64,000 nt of DNA from Leptospira haakeii (GTDB lineage: Bacteria; Spirochaetota; Leptospiria; Leptospirales; Leptospiraceae): NCBI RefSeq assembly GCF_002812045.1, contig NZ_NPEG01000003.1, positions 186,001 to 250,000 on the forward strand, given 5' to 3'. The translations under genes and the position numbers were made by a program. This document shows positions 1 to 7,977 of this stretch, piece by piece. The notes under the pieces are model-generated. The model searched no databases and was not told the DNA's origin. It saw only the letters and a program-made list of their open reading frames with translations. Position 1 is the first letter of the stretch; each line of letters starts with the position of its first letter.

Positions 1-229
1 GACTTCTTCTTTTAGGCTTAATAATCGGAGTGTATGATCCTAAAACTTCTTGAGGAGATATATTTCTAATTTTAAAAATCCCTAAACTTTCATTTAGGAG
101 ACCGGCTTTGATCTTATTTCCTTCTTTTTTCTGTAAAACTTTTAGAATATGAATGATCTTATCTTGATTGATAATCTTGAATTCCCCAGAATTTGTTTTC
201 TGAGAGGGATCCAATATTAGATAATTCAT
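1..229 (-). CDS. rsmE: 16S rRNA m3U1498 methyltransferase RsmE, N-terminal part
   Basis: Only the first 76 codons are inside the window; the rest lies beyond base 1. The visible part reads as the small N-terminal PUA-like RNA-binding domain of RsmE, with the pattern HILKVLQKKEGNKIKAGLL (about residues 25-43), which in this family precedes the SPOUT methyltransferase domain. The family methylates N3 of U1498 in 16S rRNA using S-adenosylmethionine. The ATG start is at 229, four bases after the stop of the upstream zinc-ribbon gene, so the two are probably co-transcribed. The catalytic domain cannot be seen, so the call rests on the N-terminus alone. Confidence 0.7.
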   Translation of the reverse strand, partial: MNYLILDPSQKTNSGEFKIINQDKIIHILKVLQKKEGNKIKAGLLNESLGIFKIRNISPQEVLGSYTPIIKPKRRS

Positions 230-233
230 AAGT

Positions 234-752
234 CTAAATTTCTACTTGAGGAGCTTTATCATCTTCTTCATTAGGACTCGGAACAGAAGGTTCTTGTGTC
301 TCTGGAGAATTCCAATTTGGAATAGATTCATTCCAGTTTTGGGAAGAAAAGAAACAGGCCCTTGCGATCCCGATTAGGATCAAAATGAATAGAATATATT
401 TTGCGAGAAGTGGGCCGAATCCTGTACGATTCGGATCATCATTATAATTTTCGAATGATTGGGAACGTTCTCCAGGATTTTGCCAACCATAGGATCTATT
501 CCGACTAAATCTGGATTTGATGGATTCGAATTTATCTTCTAAAAAACGAAAAAATCCCCGTACTGAACGGGGACTCTTAATGCCGGAGTCTCCTCCGGGG
601 AGATCGTATCTTCCGCCTCTAAAACTGGCCGGGTCTTCCGGATCAAAAACGAAAGAATGATAACATCTAGGACACCGAACAGTCAGTCTTCCCAAATCCA
701 TGGGAATCCTGAGTTCAGTGCCGCAGGAAGAACAAGGAAGAATATACCGCAC
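234..752 (-). CDS. zinc-ribbon membrane protein, unknown function
   Basis: A 172-residue protein with two CxxC knuckles (C7, C10 and C27, C30), the layout of an MJ0042-type zinc ribbon that would bind one structural zinc. A basic, serine-rich middle follows, then one hydrophobic segment at about residues 115-135 and a short acidic tail rich in Pro, Glu and Asp. It is probably an inner-membrane protein with a cytoplasmic zinc ribbon. The start is GTG at 752, five bases after the FcpB-like gene stops, and no good ribosome binding site is visible, which suggests translational coupling. I do not recognise a specific function; the position between fcpB-like and rsmE suggests only co-expression. 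Confidence 0.75.
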   Translation of the reverse strand: MRYILPCSSCGTELRIPMDLGRLTVRCPRCYHSFVFDPEDPASFRGGRYDLPGGDSGIKSPRSVRGFFRFLEDKFESIKSRFSRNRSYGWQNPGERSQSFENYNDDPNRTGFGPLLAKYILFILILIGIARACFFSSQNWNESIPNWNSPETQEPSVPSPNEEDDKAPQVEI

Positions 753-757
753 TTAGC

Positions 758-1582
758 TTAGTATTTCAGGGATTCCTTGAGCGTGTTTACGTTCTCTTTG
801 TAGTTCTCATTACCCAATTGATCATTATAATCGAAAATTTTGGTAAACAATCTGTCGAATGAATCCAAATGTTTAATGTAGAAAGTCTTTTTGAAAGAGT
901 TACGGATAGGGTGGGTCTTAGTGTTCTCTACGTTAGCAAGAACATATTTACCAACACCTTTTTCACTAGGAGTTTCAGGGCGACCACCTTCAGGATAACC
1001 GTTCTTTTGATAGAATAGTTCGATCTTGTCGTTATGTCCTGGTTGATCATTTGGAGCCCTGTCGATGATCTCGGAAACCGATTTATCTTCGATTAGGAAG
1101 TTATTCTTATAAACTTTGCTTATAATTTTGCTGATTTTGCGAGGAGGTTCCATTCTAGGATCCGGATCGTTGGTGTTCGGTCCTTCGAAGTAGATTTCCA
1201 TAAACTTGGAAAGTCCACCTTGAACGATCTTACCTTGTCCTCTTTCCTCATCCTTAATGAAATCGTAAACTTCTACACGGATACAGTTGTTTGCTGCATC
1301 TTCTTGTGCGTTGCTATTAGCAGGCACACATTCGTCGTTGTTTGCTTTTCCTTTGAAAAGAACAGTTCTGAATGGAAGAATACGTACTTTCATTTTCATG
1401 AGTACGGTATGACGTTTTAGTCTTTCGTTAAGAGCGGAAGCTCTCTGATCCAGACCTTTTTCAGTATCCAAAATGGCAGCACCAGTTTGCTGATCTTCCT
1501 TCTTTTGGGCTTGGTTGTCTTGAGCGTTGAGTATGCCTGCGATTGAAAAAATTGCCAGGCAAAATGCGATTTTGCGTTTCAT
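758..1582 (-). CDS. fcpB: probable flagellar-coiling/sheath protein, FcpB-like
   Basis: A 274-residue exported protein. Residues 1-20 form a signal peptide (basic MKRK, hydrophobic core, likely cleavage after LNA). The mature part begins with a heptad-rich helix and continues as a charged soluble domain with three cysteines. FcpA and FcpB are Leptospira-specific periplasmic proteins that coat the endoflagellar filament and cause its curvature. I assign FcpB from length, export and gene order (AAA ATPase, fliN, then fliM about 9 kb away), not from an alignment, and FcpA is the main alternative. A sigma-28-like promoter lies about 70-95 bases upstream. The zinc-ribbon gene and rsmE follow in the same direction with gaps of 4-5 bases. 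Confidence 0.62.
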   Translation of the reverse strand: MKRKIAFCLAIFSIAGILNAQDNQAQKKEDQQTGAAILDTEKGLDQRASALNERLKRHTVLMKMKVRILPFRTVLFKGKANNDECVPANSNAQEDAANNCIRVEVYDFIKDEERGQGKIVQGGLSKFMEIYFEGPNTNDPDPRMEPPRKISKIISKVYKNNFLIEDKSVSEIIDRAPNDQPGHNDKIELFYQKNGYPEGGRPETPSEKGVGKYVLANVENTKTHPIRNSFKKTFYIKHLDSFDRLFTKIFDYNDQLGNENYKENVNTLKESLKY

Positions 1583-1648
1583 TGTACCCTATTTCCTTGG
1601 TCTCTTCTGCGTTTGGGTCTCCCGAAAGTCGAGAATACCCTGTCTCTA

Positions 1649-1675
1649 GTATCGGTAAAATAGACTCCCGATTAA
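1649..1675 (-). promoter_or_regulatory. putative sigma-28 (FliA) promoter of the fcpB-like gene
   Basis: Reading the minus strand, TTAA (1675-1672) is followed by 15 bases and then ACCGATAC (1656-1649). The enterobacterial and spirochaetal FliA consensus is TAAA, 15 bases, GCCGATAA, so the CCGATA core and the spacing match while the -35 is imperfect. The site lies in the gap between the AAA ATPase and the fcpB-like start. A second site of the same form and spacing is at 61132-61158. Confidence 0.5.
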
Positions 1676-1707
1676 ATCGAAGACTTACATTTTCGCACCG
1701 AAAACAT

Positions 1708-3003
1708 TTATTTTCCGGATTTCGAACTGGTTTCTAGATACAGTTCATAGGGGGGAGGAGTCGGTTTCAATCCTTTTTCAATCAGATTGGCCGCCCATCT
1801 TCGTTCTACAAAATCGCAGAAATCCCGTAAATCCCGTCCAGAATGCGATCCCAATCGTTGTGAAATTGTTAAACGCTCTGAATCCTGTAAATGTTTAGCA
1901 TAATTTCCTAATATCGCAGCCCTTTCTTTTTCATTAGGCAGCGGGAAGAATACTGATCTGTCGAATCTGGAAACCAAAGCCTTATCCAGGTCCTGTTTTC
2001 TGTTTGTGGCGCCTAAGGTGATTGATTTTTGTCCCCCTTCGAAACCATCCAGTTTTCGTAATAATACGGATAAAATGTTCCGGGTGGCCTCGAATAGGCC
2101 GTCGTCCCTGGACCCAGCCAGGGAATCGATTTCATCCAAAAATAAAAGACAAGAAGGGAATAGGGAAGCCACATCGAAGACATAAGCCATGTTCTGGGCG
2201 CTTTCCCCATAATATTTACTTAAAATAGATTCCACCGGCACATAGATAAGAGGGATCTCGGTCATGCAGGAAATTACCTTTGCCATGGTGGTTTTTCCTA
2301 CACCAGGTTCTCCTTCTAAAAGAATTGCCCTAGGTTTTGTCCTGCCTGGAAACTTTCGGGTGAGTTTGGAAAGTTCTTCTAAGGTCTCCGGAGACTTTAG
2401 AGGAAGTATAATGGATTCTAATATTTGTCTTTTGACATCTTCGTAACCTGCTATGGTCTCGAATGTCATCCAGTCTCCCTTCTTCTTTGCTTCCATCGGA
2501 TCGAATACATCGATTCCTAGTCTAAGTAAAAGTTCCTTCGGATTCTGGACAGACTCTTGTTTGGAAAGTCTGAGATATTTGAATAGATCTATCGCGGAAA
2601 AAACTTCCTCTCTATGGAAATCTCCCTTTTTAGTGATCTCTACCTTGCTTTGGTTTCTCCCTGAATAAAAACGGAACTTTGCATTGTCTAGAATGTTTTT
2701 GGTTTCGAATAAATTCTCGTTCAAGGCTTGGAGGCAAACATATCCAGGCTCAAATGTATGGATCCTTAGGTTTTCAATATGATTTCGAACAATTTGGATG
2801 CAGTCCAATAATTGGCTTTTGTCTGCTCCTGGGATCGGGAATTCTATCCTGAGATCTTTTTTGTCGGGTAAAAACGCGGGAAGTTCGGAGTCCTTAACTC
2901 CTAGACCTTTTAGCTCCGAATAAAGCAGGTTTTTAGCCTGGGTAAAATCCAGAATATTTCCGGAATTTCGAGGGGGGGCGCTGGTCAAATCTTCAGGTTT
3001 CAT
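1708..3003 (-). CDS. AAA+ ATPase (FtsH/Vps4-like AAA module)
   Basis: The protein has a unique N-terminal region of about 190 residues followed by a classical AAA domain: Walker A GEPGVGKTT (about residues 230-238), Walker B LLFLDEID (about 285-292), a sensor-1 region GATNRKQ and an arginine-finger region VSRFDRSVFF. There is no protease domain or transmembrane segment, so it is a soluble remodelling ATPase rather than FtsH. I chose the ATG at 3003, which has AGGGA at good spacing, over an upstream TTG at 3078 that would run almost into fliN. It is transcribed divergently from fliN and ends before the fcpB-like gene. A role in flagellar assembly is suggested only by position. Confidence 0.85.
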   Translation of the reverse strand: MKPEDLTSAPPRNSGNILDFTQAKNLLYSELKGLGVKDSELPAFLPDKKDLRIEFPIPGADKSQLLDCIQIVRNHIENLRIHTFEPGYVCLQALNENLFETKNILDNAKFRFYSGRNQSKVEITKKGDFHREEVFSAIDLFKYLRLSKQESVQNPKELLLRLGIDVFDPMEAKKKGDWMTFETIAGYEDVKRQILESIILPLKSPETLEELSKLTRKFPGRTKPRAILLEGEPGVGKTTMAKVISCMTEIPLIYVPVESILSKYYGESAQNMAYVFDVASLFPSCLLFLDEIDSLAGSRDDGLFEATRNILSVLLRKLDGFEGGQKSITLGATNRKQDLDKALVSRFDRSVFFPLPNEKERAAILGNYAKHLQDSERLTISQRLGSHSGRDLRDFCDFVERRWAANLIEKGLKPTPPPYELYLETSSKSGK

Positions 3004-3084
3004 TCTTTCTTCCCTAGAATTTCTCTTGTATAATCTTTCGGTTCTGTCGAAGAATTTAGAAAGAACCTTTGGAGGCAAGTCCTA

Positions 3085-3603
3085 ATGGGTGAAGGCTCCC
3101 TTTCACAAGACGATATAGACGCATTACTAACCGGGTCCAGTCCGGGAGGTGGGGGCGGTGGCTCTGCTGATTTTAATCTGAGCGGAGAATTGGATTCACT
3201 ATTAGGAGATTCCGGTGGTGGAGCGGGCGCTTCAACTTCTCCGGCATCTGGAGGAGCTCCATCTTTCGCGGATATTGCTGCGGCTTTGGGACCTTCTTCT
3301 ACCCCGGCTCCACCAAAAGCAAGTGCTCGTTCTAGTTCTGTTTCTTCTAATACCGCAAACTTAAATCTATTATTAGATGTAAATGTGGCTCTTACTGTGG
3401 AATTAGGTAGGACCAATATGTACATTAAAGATGTCCTAGGTCTGAACGAAGGCGCAGTTGTAGAATTAGACAATGCAGTTGGCGAAGATCTAGATATTTT
3501 AGCAAACGGCAAACTGGTTGGAAAGGGAAAACTGGTTTTATTAGATGATTATTACGGGATTAGAATTACCGAGATAGTAGATCCATCTAGAAGAATGATC
3601 TAA
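3085..3603 (+). CDS. fliN: flagellar motor switch protein FliN
   Basis: A 172-residue protein ending in a SpoA/FliN C-ring domain (about residues 90-172: LLLDVNVALTVELGR, then the VGKGKLVLLDDYYGIRIT region). FliN builds the cytoplasmic C-ring with FliM and FliG and takes part in switching and export. The N-terminus carries LSQDDIDALL (residues 6-15), the motif by which FliM or FliY binds phosphorylated CheY; the FliM encoded at 10.6 kb begins with nearly the same motif. A Gly/Ser/Ala-rich linker joins the two parts. The ATG at 3085 has GGAGG nine bases upstream. The gene is followed by a perfect hairpin and is not in an operon with other flagellar genes. Confidence 0.95.
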   Translation: MGEGSLSQDDIDALLTGSSPGGGGGGSADFNLSGELDSLLGDSGGGAGASTSPASGGAPSFADIAAALGPSSTPAPPKASARSSSVSSNTANLNLLLDVNVALTVELGRTNMYIKDVLGLNEGAVVELDNAVGEDLDILANGKLVGKGKLVLLDDYYGIRITEIVDPSRRMI

Positions 3604-3611
3604 GGTGAATA

Positions 3612-3642
3612 TTCGTATCCGGAAGTTTTTTCCGGATACGAA
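3612..3642. terminator. bidirectional terminator between fliN and the stomatin operon
   Basis: TTCGTATCCGGAA (3612-3624), loop GTTTT, then the perfect complement TTCCGGATACGAA (3630-3642). The 13-base-pair stem sits between two convergent stop codons (3603 and 3654). The following T-run is poor, so it may act through RNA stability as well as termination. Confidence 0.75.
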
Positions 3643-3653
3643 CCTTTCGACTT

Positions 3654-4580
3654 TTAAACCTTTTTGTCCTCGCTTCCGAGCACTGATTTCATTACAGATT
3701 TAAAATTAGATAGATTTAATGGAAGAACAAGCTCTGTTCCATCCTGTCCCAATTTTTCTACCTCTTTGATAAATCTCTGAGCAATCCTGAGTTTAACTGC
3801 TTCTTTTCCACCTTTTGTTTTAATAGAAGCAGCAAGTAGTTCAATACCTTTTGCAGTTGCAGTTGCAATGGATTCAATTTCAGCAGCTTGTCCTTCTGCT
3901 TCATTGATCCTTTTTTGTTTTTCACCCTCAGACTTATTGATCGCTTCTTCTTTAATACCTAAAGATCGGTTGATCCTAGAATCTCTATCTCCTTCTGAAA
4001 GGGAGATCTGAGCCTTCTTAGAGATCTGAGCTTTTTTCTCTTTTTCCATTGCTTCGATCACAGATTTAGGAGGGGCAATGTTCACGATCTCATAACGATT
4101 TACTCGGACTCCCCAAGGTTCACCCGCTTGGTCTAAAACTTCTAAAATCTTGCTATTGATCACTTCTCTGGTTTCGAAAGTTGTATCCAGATCCATGGTT
4201 CCGATGATTGCTCTCATCGTGGTTTGTACAAGTTGGGTCACTGCGAATCTATAATCTTCTATTCCGTAGCTAGCTTTTTGAGGATCGAGTACTCTCAAAT
4301 AAAGAATACCATCCATCTCCACCTTAACGTTGTCCTTGGTGATACAAGTTTGAGGAGGAACGTCTATGGCTTGCTCTTTTAAAGTATGATAATAGGCATC
4401 ATAATCAATAAAAGGGATTAGAATATGAAACCCTGCATGAAGGGTCCTGCTGTATTTTCCGAGTCTTTCTACAATGATACATTCCTGAGCGGAAACAATC
4501 CTTAAGGAACGATATAGTTTATAGGCAAAGTAGAGTAAAAACCCGAGCCAAAATATCCATAAAAATACTGATACAAACAT
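3654..4580 (-). CDS. SPFH/band-7 (stomatin/prohibitin-like) protein, second copy
   Basis: A 308-residue protein: one N-terminal membrane segment (about residues 3-22), an SPFH domain (VERLGKYSRTLHAGFHILIPFID, shown here in part), then an Ala/Glu/Lys-rich helical coiled-coil region with repeats such as INKSEGEKQKRINEAEG. Proteins of this type form oligomeric scaffolds in membrane microdomains and pair with NfeD partners. It is the last gene of an NfeD-SPFH-SPFH operon, eight bases after its paralogue at 4589-5524, which it resembles along the whole length. It could be annotated QmcA-like. No substrate can be inferred. Confidence 0.9.
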   Translation of the reverse strand: MFVSVFLWIFWLGFLLYFAYKLYRSLRIVSAQECIIVERLGKYSRTLHAGFHILIPFIDYDAYYHTLKEQAIDVPPQTCITKDNVKVEMDGILYLRVLDPQKASYGIEDYRFAVTQLVQTTMRAIIGTMDLDTTFETREVINSKILEVLDQAGEPWGVRVNRYEIVNIAPPKSVIEAMEKEKKAQISKKAQISLSEGDRDSRINRSLGIKEEAINKSEGEKQKRINEAEGQAAEIESIATATAKGIELLAASIKTKGGKEAVKLRIAQRFIKEVEKLGQDGTELVLPLNLSNFKSVMKSVLGSEDKKV

Positions 4581-4588
4581 CTTGAATA

Positions 4589-5524
4589 TTACTCCTTCTC
4601 CGAATCAAGTCCTGGGAATTTGTTAGTCACTTTGGAGATTCCCTCAAAGAAACCGACTACGTTTGCCATTTCCGTAGGAAGAACTGTGGTTTTTGCTTTT
4701 TCCAGAATAACTCCTAGGCCTGATAGATAATCTTCTGTGATCTGAAGATTGACTGCTTCTGTTCCACCATCGTTTCCGATTGCATCCGAGATTTGTTGGA
4801 TCCCTTTTGCTTTTGCTTTGGCGATAAATTCTATCTCCTTAGCTTTACCTTCTGCCTCGTTTACCTTTTTGATCTTTTCGCCTTCGGAAAGATTGATCGC
4901 TTCCTGTCTTTCGCCCATAGAGCGATTGATACGAGCAGACTTTTCGCCTTCGGAAATTGTAATCTCGGCACGTTTTACACGTTCTGCTTTTACCTGTTCT
5001 TCCATTTCATGAAGGATCTCTTTAGGTGGAGAAATATTTTTGATCTCATAACGGGTTACTTTGATTCCCCACGGATCTGTTGCCTCGTCCAATGCGCGCA
5101 CTACATTTGCATTGATATCATCTCTTTCGGAGAATGTATGATCCAATACAAGTTTCCCTATCTCTGAACGGAGAGTTGTTTGTGCTAATTGGATGGTCGC
5201 GTTCCTAAAATTCTCGATCTCGTAGGAAGCCTTATAAGCATCCATGACTCTGATATAAAGGATACCATCTACCAAGATGGAAACGTTATCCTTAGTGATA
5301 CAAGTTTGAGGAGGAATATCGATAGCGATCTCTTTCAAAAGTTGTTTGTATCTGATCTGGTCAATGATCGGGATGAGAAAATGAAAACCTGCACCGAGCG
5401 CCCCGCGGAACACTCCTAGTCTTTCCACTACAAAACAATAGTTTTGGGGAACCACTATACAGGTTTTCATAATGAGATAGATGGTCGCGATAAATATCAG
5501 CGTAAAAAATAGAAATGGGTCCAT
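4589..5524 (-). CDS. SPFH/band-7 (stomatin/prohibitin-like) protein, first copy
   Basis: A 311-residue paralogue of the next gene: an N-terminal membrane anchor (about residues 3-21), an SPFH domain with VERLGVFRGALGAGFHFLIP, the shared block DIPPQTCITKDNV, and a helical tail with ISEGEKSARINRSMGERQE. Family knowledge: SPFH proteins organise membrane microdomains and often work with an NfeD protein encoded next to them, as here. ATG start at 5524, 32 bases after the NfeD gene. The tandem copies may form a hetero-oligomer like HflK/HflC; this is inference. Confidence 0.9.
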   Translation of the reverse strand: MDPFLFFTLIFIATIYLIMKTCIVVPQNYCFVVERLGVFRGALGAGFHFLIPIIDQIRYKQLLKEIAIDIPPQTCITKDNVSILVDGILYIRVMDAYKASYEIENFRNATIQLAQTTLRSEIGKLVLDHTFSERDDINANVVRALDEATDPWGIKVTRYEIKNISPPKEILHEMEEQVKAERVKRAEITISEGEKSARINRSMGERQEAINLSEGEKIKKVNEAEGKAKEIEFIAKAKAKGIQQISDAIGNDGGTEAVNLQITEDYLSGLGVILEKAKTTVLPTEMANVVGFFEGISKVTNKFPGLDSEKE

Positions 5525-5556
5525 TTTGTCTGTTTCTAACTCCTATTCAAAAATGA

Positions 5557-6027
5557 TTATATTTCAGGAAGCTCGATCGGCTCCACAACGAACGTAAGGT
5601 TTTCTCTCTCCAATATTCTAGCTCTTTTTCCGGCCGGAATACGTTTGGATTTGCTGATCGCATCCCATTCAGTGCCTTGGAATACGACCCTGCCACCTTT
5701 CCTTTCTACAAGAATGTCCTTGGAAACTAGAACAATACGTCCTGGACCATCTTCCGGATTAAGCGTTGCTGTCTCGGAAGAAGAAGGAAAAAATTTTCTA
5801 AGGAAACTTCCTCCTATCCAGATCAGAATTCCCGAAAGTGCGGCCCAAACGATTGCTTGGGGCCAAAATCCTATTTCATAAAAATAGGAAATACTTCCTA
5901 CAATTGTAGCAGAGAGTCCTAAAAAGAATACGAAGGTTCCAGGGACAAAAAGTTCCGCCACCATAAGAATGATCCCGGAGGCGATCCAGAGATAAGAGAG
6001 GTTATGTCCGTCTTGTAAAAAGTCCAT
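5557..6027 (-). CDS. NfeD family membrane protein (short type)
   Basis: A 156-residue protein with two or three membrane segments in the first 75 residues and a C-terminal OB-fold of about 60 residues (from VLVERKGGRVVFQG to FVVEPIE). It lacks the ClpP-like protease domain of long NfeD proteins, so it is the short NfeD1b type. Short NfeD proteins act with stomatin-like SPFH partners; two such genes follow directly. The ATG at 6027 is the first gene of the operon, divergent from the haem-binding protein gene, with the promoters presumably in 6028-6096. Confidence 0.9.
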   Translation of the reverse strand: MDFLQDGHNLSYLWIASGIILMVAELFVPGTFVFFLGLSATIVGSISYFYEIGFWPQAIVWAALSGILIWIGGSFLRKFFPSSSETATLNPEDGPGRIVLVSKDILVERKGGRVVFQGTEWDAISKSKRIPAGKRARILERENLTFVVEPIELPEI

Positions 6028-6096
6028 GGTTTTTAGGTAGAAGAAAGGGGAAAAATTCTATTTTCAAAAACATTCCCGTCCATATTCTTAGCGGGA

Positions 6097-6537
6097 GTGA
6101 TGAGAAAAATTTGGATTCGTCTCGGAATTGGATTACTAGTCTTATTCCTTGCTCTACAGTTAATCCCCGTACAACCTCCGTTGGGAAAGAATGCTAATGA
6201 AATCAAAACGGAAGAACGCGTCAAAAAGATTTTTCGAAAGTCTTGTTATGACTGCCATTCGGATCTAGTGGAATGGCCCTGGTATTCTAAGGTTTTTCCG
6301 GTTTCTTTATATATCTCTCATCATATTGAAGAAGGCCGGGAAGAATTAAATTTTTCCGAATGGGAAAGCTTAAAACAGGAAAAAAAAGCGGATCTAGCGG
6401 AAGAGATATTGGAAGAAGTGGAAGAAGGTCATATGCCTCCTAAGGATTATATTTTCTTACATTCTAACTCTAAACTGGACCAAGAAGAAATAGAGATATT
6501 AAGAGACTGGCTCCAAACATTTGCGGAAAATCAATAA
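6097..6537 (+). CDS. haem-binding domain protein (CxxCH), membrane-anchored
   Basis: A 146-residue protein with a hydrophobic N-terminal segment (about residues 7-24) and then KSCYDCHSD, a CxxCH site for covalent haem c, within the pattern of the bacterial haem-binding domain (Haem_bd): WPWYSKVFPVS, later EGHMPPKDY, a probable Met/Pro haem-ligand region. It is likely a small periplasmic mono-haem cytochrome anchored to the inner membrane. The start is GTG at 6097 or ATG at 6100; the GGGAG sequence lies too close to either for normal spacing, so the start is uncertain by one codon. It lies 18 bases before argH and may be co-transcribed with it. Confidence 0.82.
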   Translation: MMRKIWIRLGIGLLVLFLALQLIPVQPPLGKNANEIKTEERVKKIFRKSCYDCHSDLVEWPWYSKVFPVSLYISHHIEEGREELNFSEWESLKQEKKADLAEEILEEVEEGHMPPKDYIFLHSNSKLDQEEIEILRDWLQTFAENQ

Positions 6538-6555
6538 GGCATCTAAATCATTTTA

Positions 6556-7977
6556 ATGAACACATCTGAGGACAAGAACTCTAAACTTTGGGGAGGAAGA
6601 TTTAAAGAAAAAGCTTCTTCCATTATGGAAAGGATAGGAGAATCTATTTCCTTCGACCAAAAATTGTACAAAGAAGATCTAGAAGGAAGTAGGGCTCACG
6701 CCAAGATGCTTGCAAAGATGGGCATCTTAAACCCGACAGAATTAAAAGACATACTAGATGGATTAAATCAGGTAGAAGAAGAAATAGAATCCGGAAATTT
6801 CAAATTCAGTTCCGAGTTGGAAGATATTCATATGCATGTGGAATCCAGACTCACAGAACTGAAAGGAGAAGTGGGGAAAAAATTACATACAGCCAGATCT
6901 AGAAACGACCAAGTCTCACAAGACACAAGGCTTTATGTGAGAAATCGGATCCAAGAAATTTTACTCCGTTTAGATTCTTTGAGAGAAGCCCTTTATGAAC
7001 AAGCTTCTAAAAATATAGATACGATCATTCCAGGTTACACTCATTTACAAGTTGCGCAGCCGATCCGTGCTTCTCATTTTTTATTGGCCTATTTTTGGAT
7101 GTTCACTAGAGACTTGGAGTTTTTCGAATTTGCTAAGAAGACTGCAAATATTCTAGTCCTCGGCTCCGGTGCGATGGCCGGAGTGAATTACCAAAACGAT
7201 AGAGAATTTTTGGCTTCTGAACTAAAAGTAGATTCAATTTCCCCGAATAGTATGGATGCGGTTGCAAGCAGGGATCATCTTTTGCAATTTTTATCTGCAG
7301 CGGTCCAAACCATGTTGCATGCCTCTCGCTTTTGCGAAGATATTATCATCTATTCTTCCCAGGAATTCGGTCTTATAAAACTGCCTGATTCGCTTACCAC
7401 TGGGTCTTCTATCATGCCCCAGAAAAAAAATCCGGATATTGCGGAACTAATCCGTGGAAAATCCGCGAGGGTGGCCGGTAATTTGAATCATCTCATCGGA
7501 CTTATAAAGGGATTGCCTCTTACTTACAATCGTGATTTACAAGAAGACAAGTTAGCTGTTTTTGATGCTGTGGAGACCGTCTTACTCAGTCTGGAAGGTT
7601 TGGAAGCAATGGTTTCCGAAATGCAGTTCAGACCGGAAAGAGGAGAAAGATCCTTGAAAGAAGGATTTGCAACCGCTACCGATTTGGCTGACTTTTTAGT
7701 GGGAGAGAAAAAAGTCCCATTTAGAACCGCACATGAACTGGTAGGAAGACTTGTATCCGAATGTGTGGAAAAAAAAGAGAACTTATTCACAATCCCGGAA
7801 GAAGTTCGAAAAGGAATTTCTCCCTATTTTATAGGAGAAGAATATTCCAAAGCAGTGAGTCTTGAACTTTCTACAGATAAAAAATCTAGCTATGGTGGGA
7901 CTTCTAAATCCAGACAGTTAGAACAATTAGAACTCGCGAAACAATCTATCAACTCAATCCAAAGGAAAACGAAATGA
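6556..7977 (+). CDS. argH: argininosuccinate lyase
   Basis: A 473-residue member of the fumarase/aspartase superfamily that splits argininosuccinate into arginine and fumarate, the last step of arginine synthesis. It begins with the usual LWGGRF block, has HTARSRNDQV (substrate binding) and the superfamily signature GSSIMPQKKNPD near residues 282-293, whose serine is the catalytic base. Length is normal. It overlaps the next gene by four bases (ATGA at 7974), so the two are translationally coupled. No other arg gene is nearby. Confidence 0.97.
   Translation: MNTSEDKNSKLWGGRFKEKASSIMERIGESISFDQKLYKEDLEGSRAHAKMLAKMGILNPTELKDILDGLNQVEEEIESGNFKFSSELEDIHMHVESRLTELKGEVGKKLHTARSRNDQVSQDTRLYVRNRIQEILLRLDSLREALYEQASKNIDTIIPGYTHLQVAQPIRASHFLLAYFWMFTRDLEFFEFAKKTANILVLGSGAMAGVNYQNDREFLASELKVDSISPNSMDAVASRDHLLQFLSAAVQTMLHASRFCEDIIIYSSQEFGLIKLPDSLTTGSSIMPQKKNPDIAELIRGKSARVAGNLNHLIGLIKGLPLTYNRDLQEDKLAVFDAVETVLLSLEGLEAMVSEMQFRPERGERSLKEGFATATDLADFLVGEKKVPFRTAHELVGRLVSECVEKKENLFTIPEEVRKGISPYFIGEEYSKAVSLELSTDKKSSYGGTSKSRQLEQLELAKQSINSIQRKTK

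Noticed and set aside
3000..3512. Minus-strand frame across fliN
   Set aside because: Antisense of the Gly/Ser/Ala-rich FliN linker, yielding a Pro/Glu-rich product; fliN has a strong ribosome site and conserved domain.
4749..5419. Long plus-strand open frames opposite the SPFH genes
   Set aside because: They mirror codon bias of the Glu/Lys/Ala-rich coiled-coil gene on the other strand and have no start signals.
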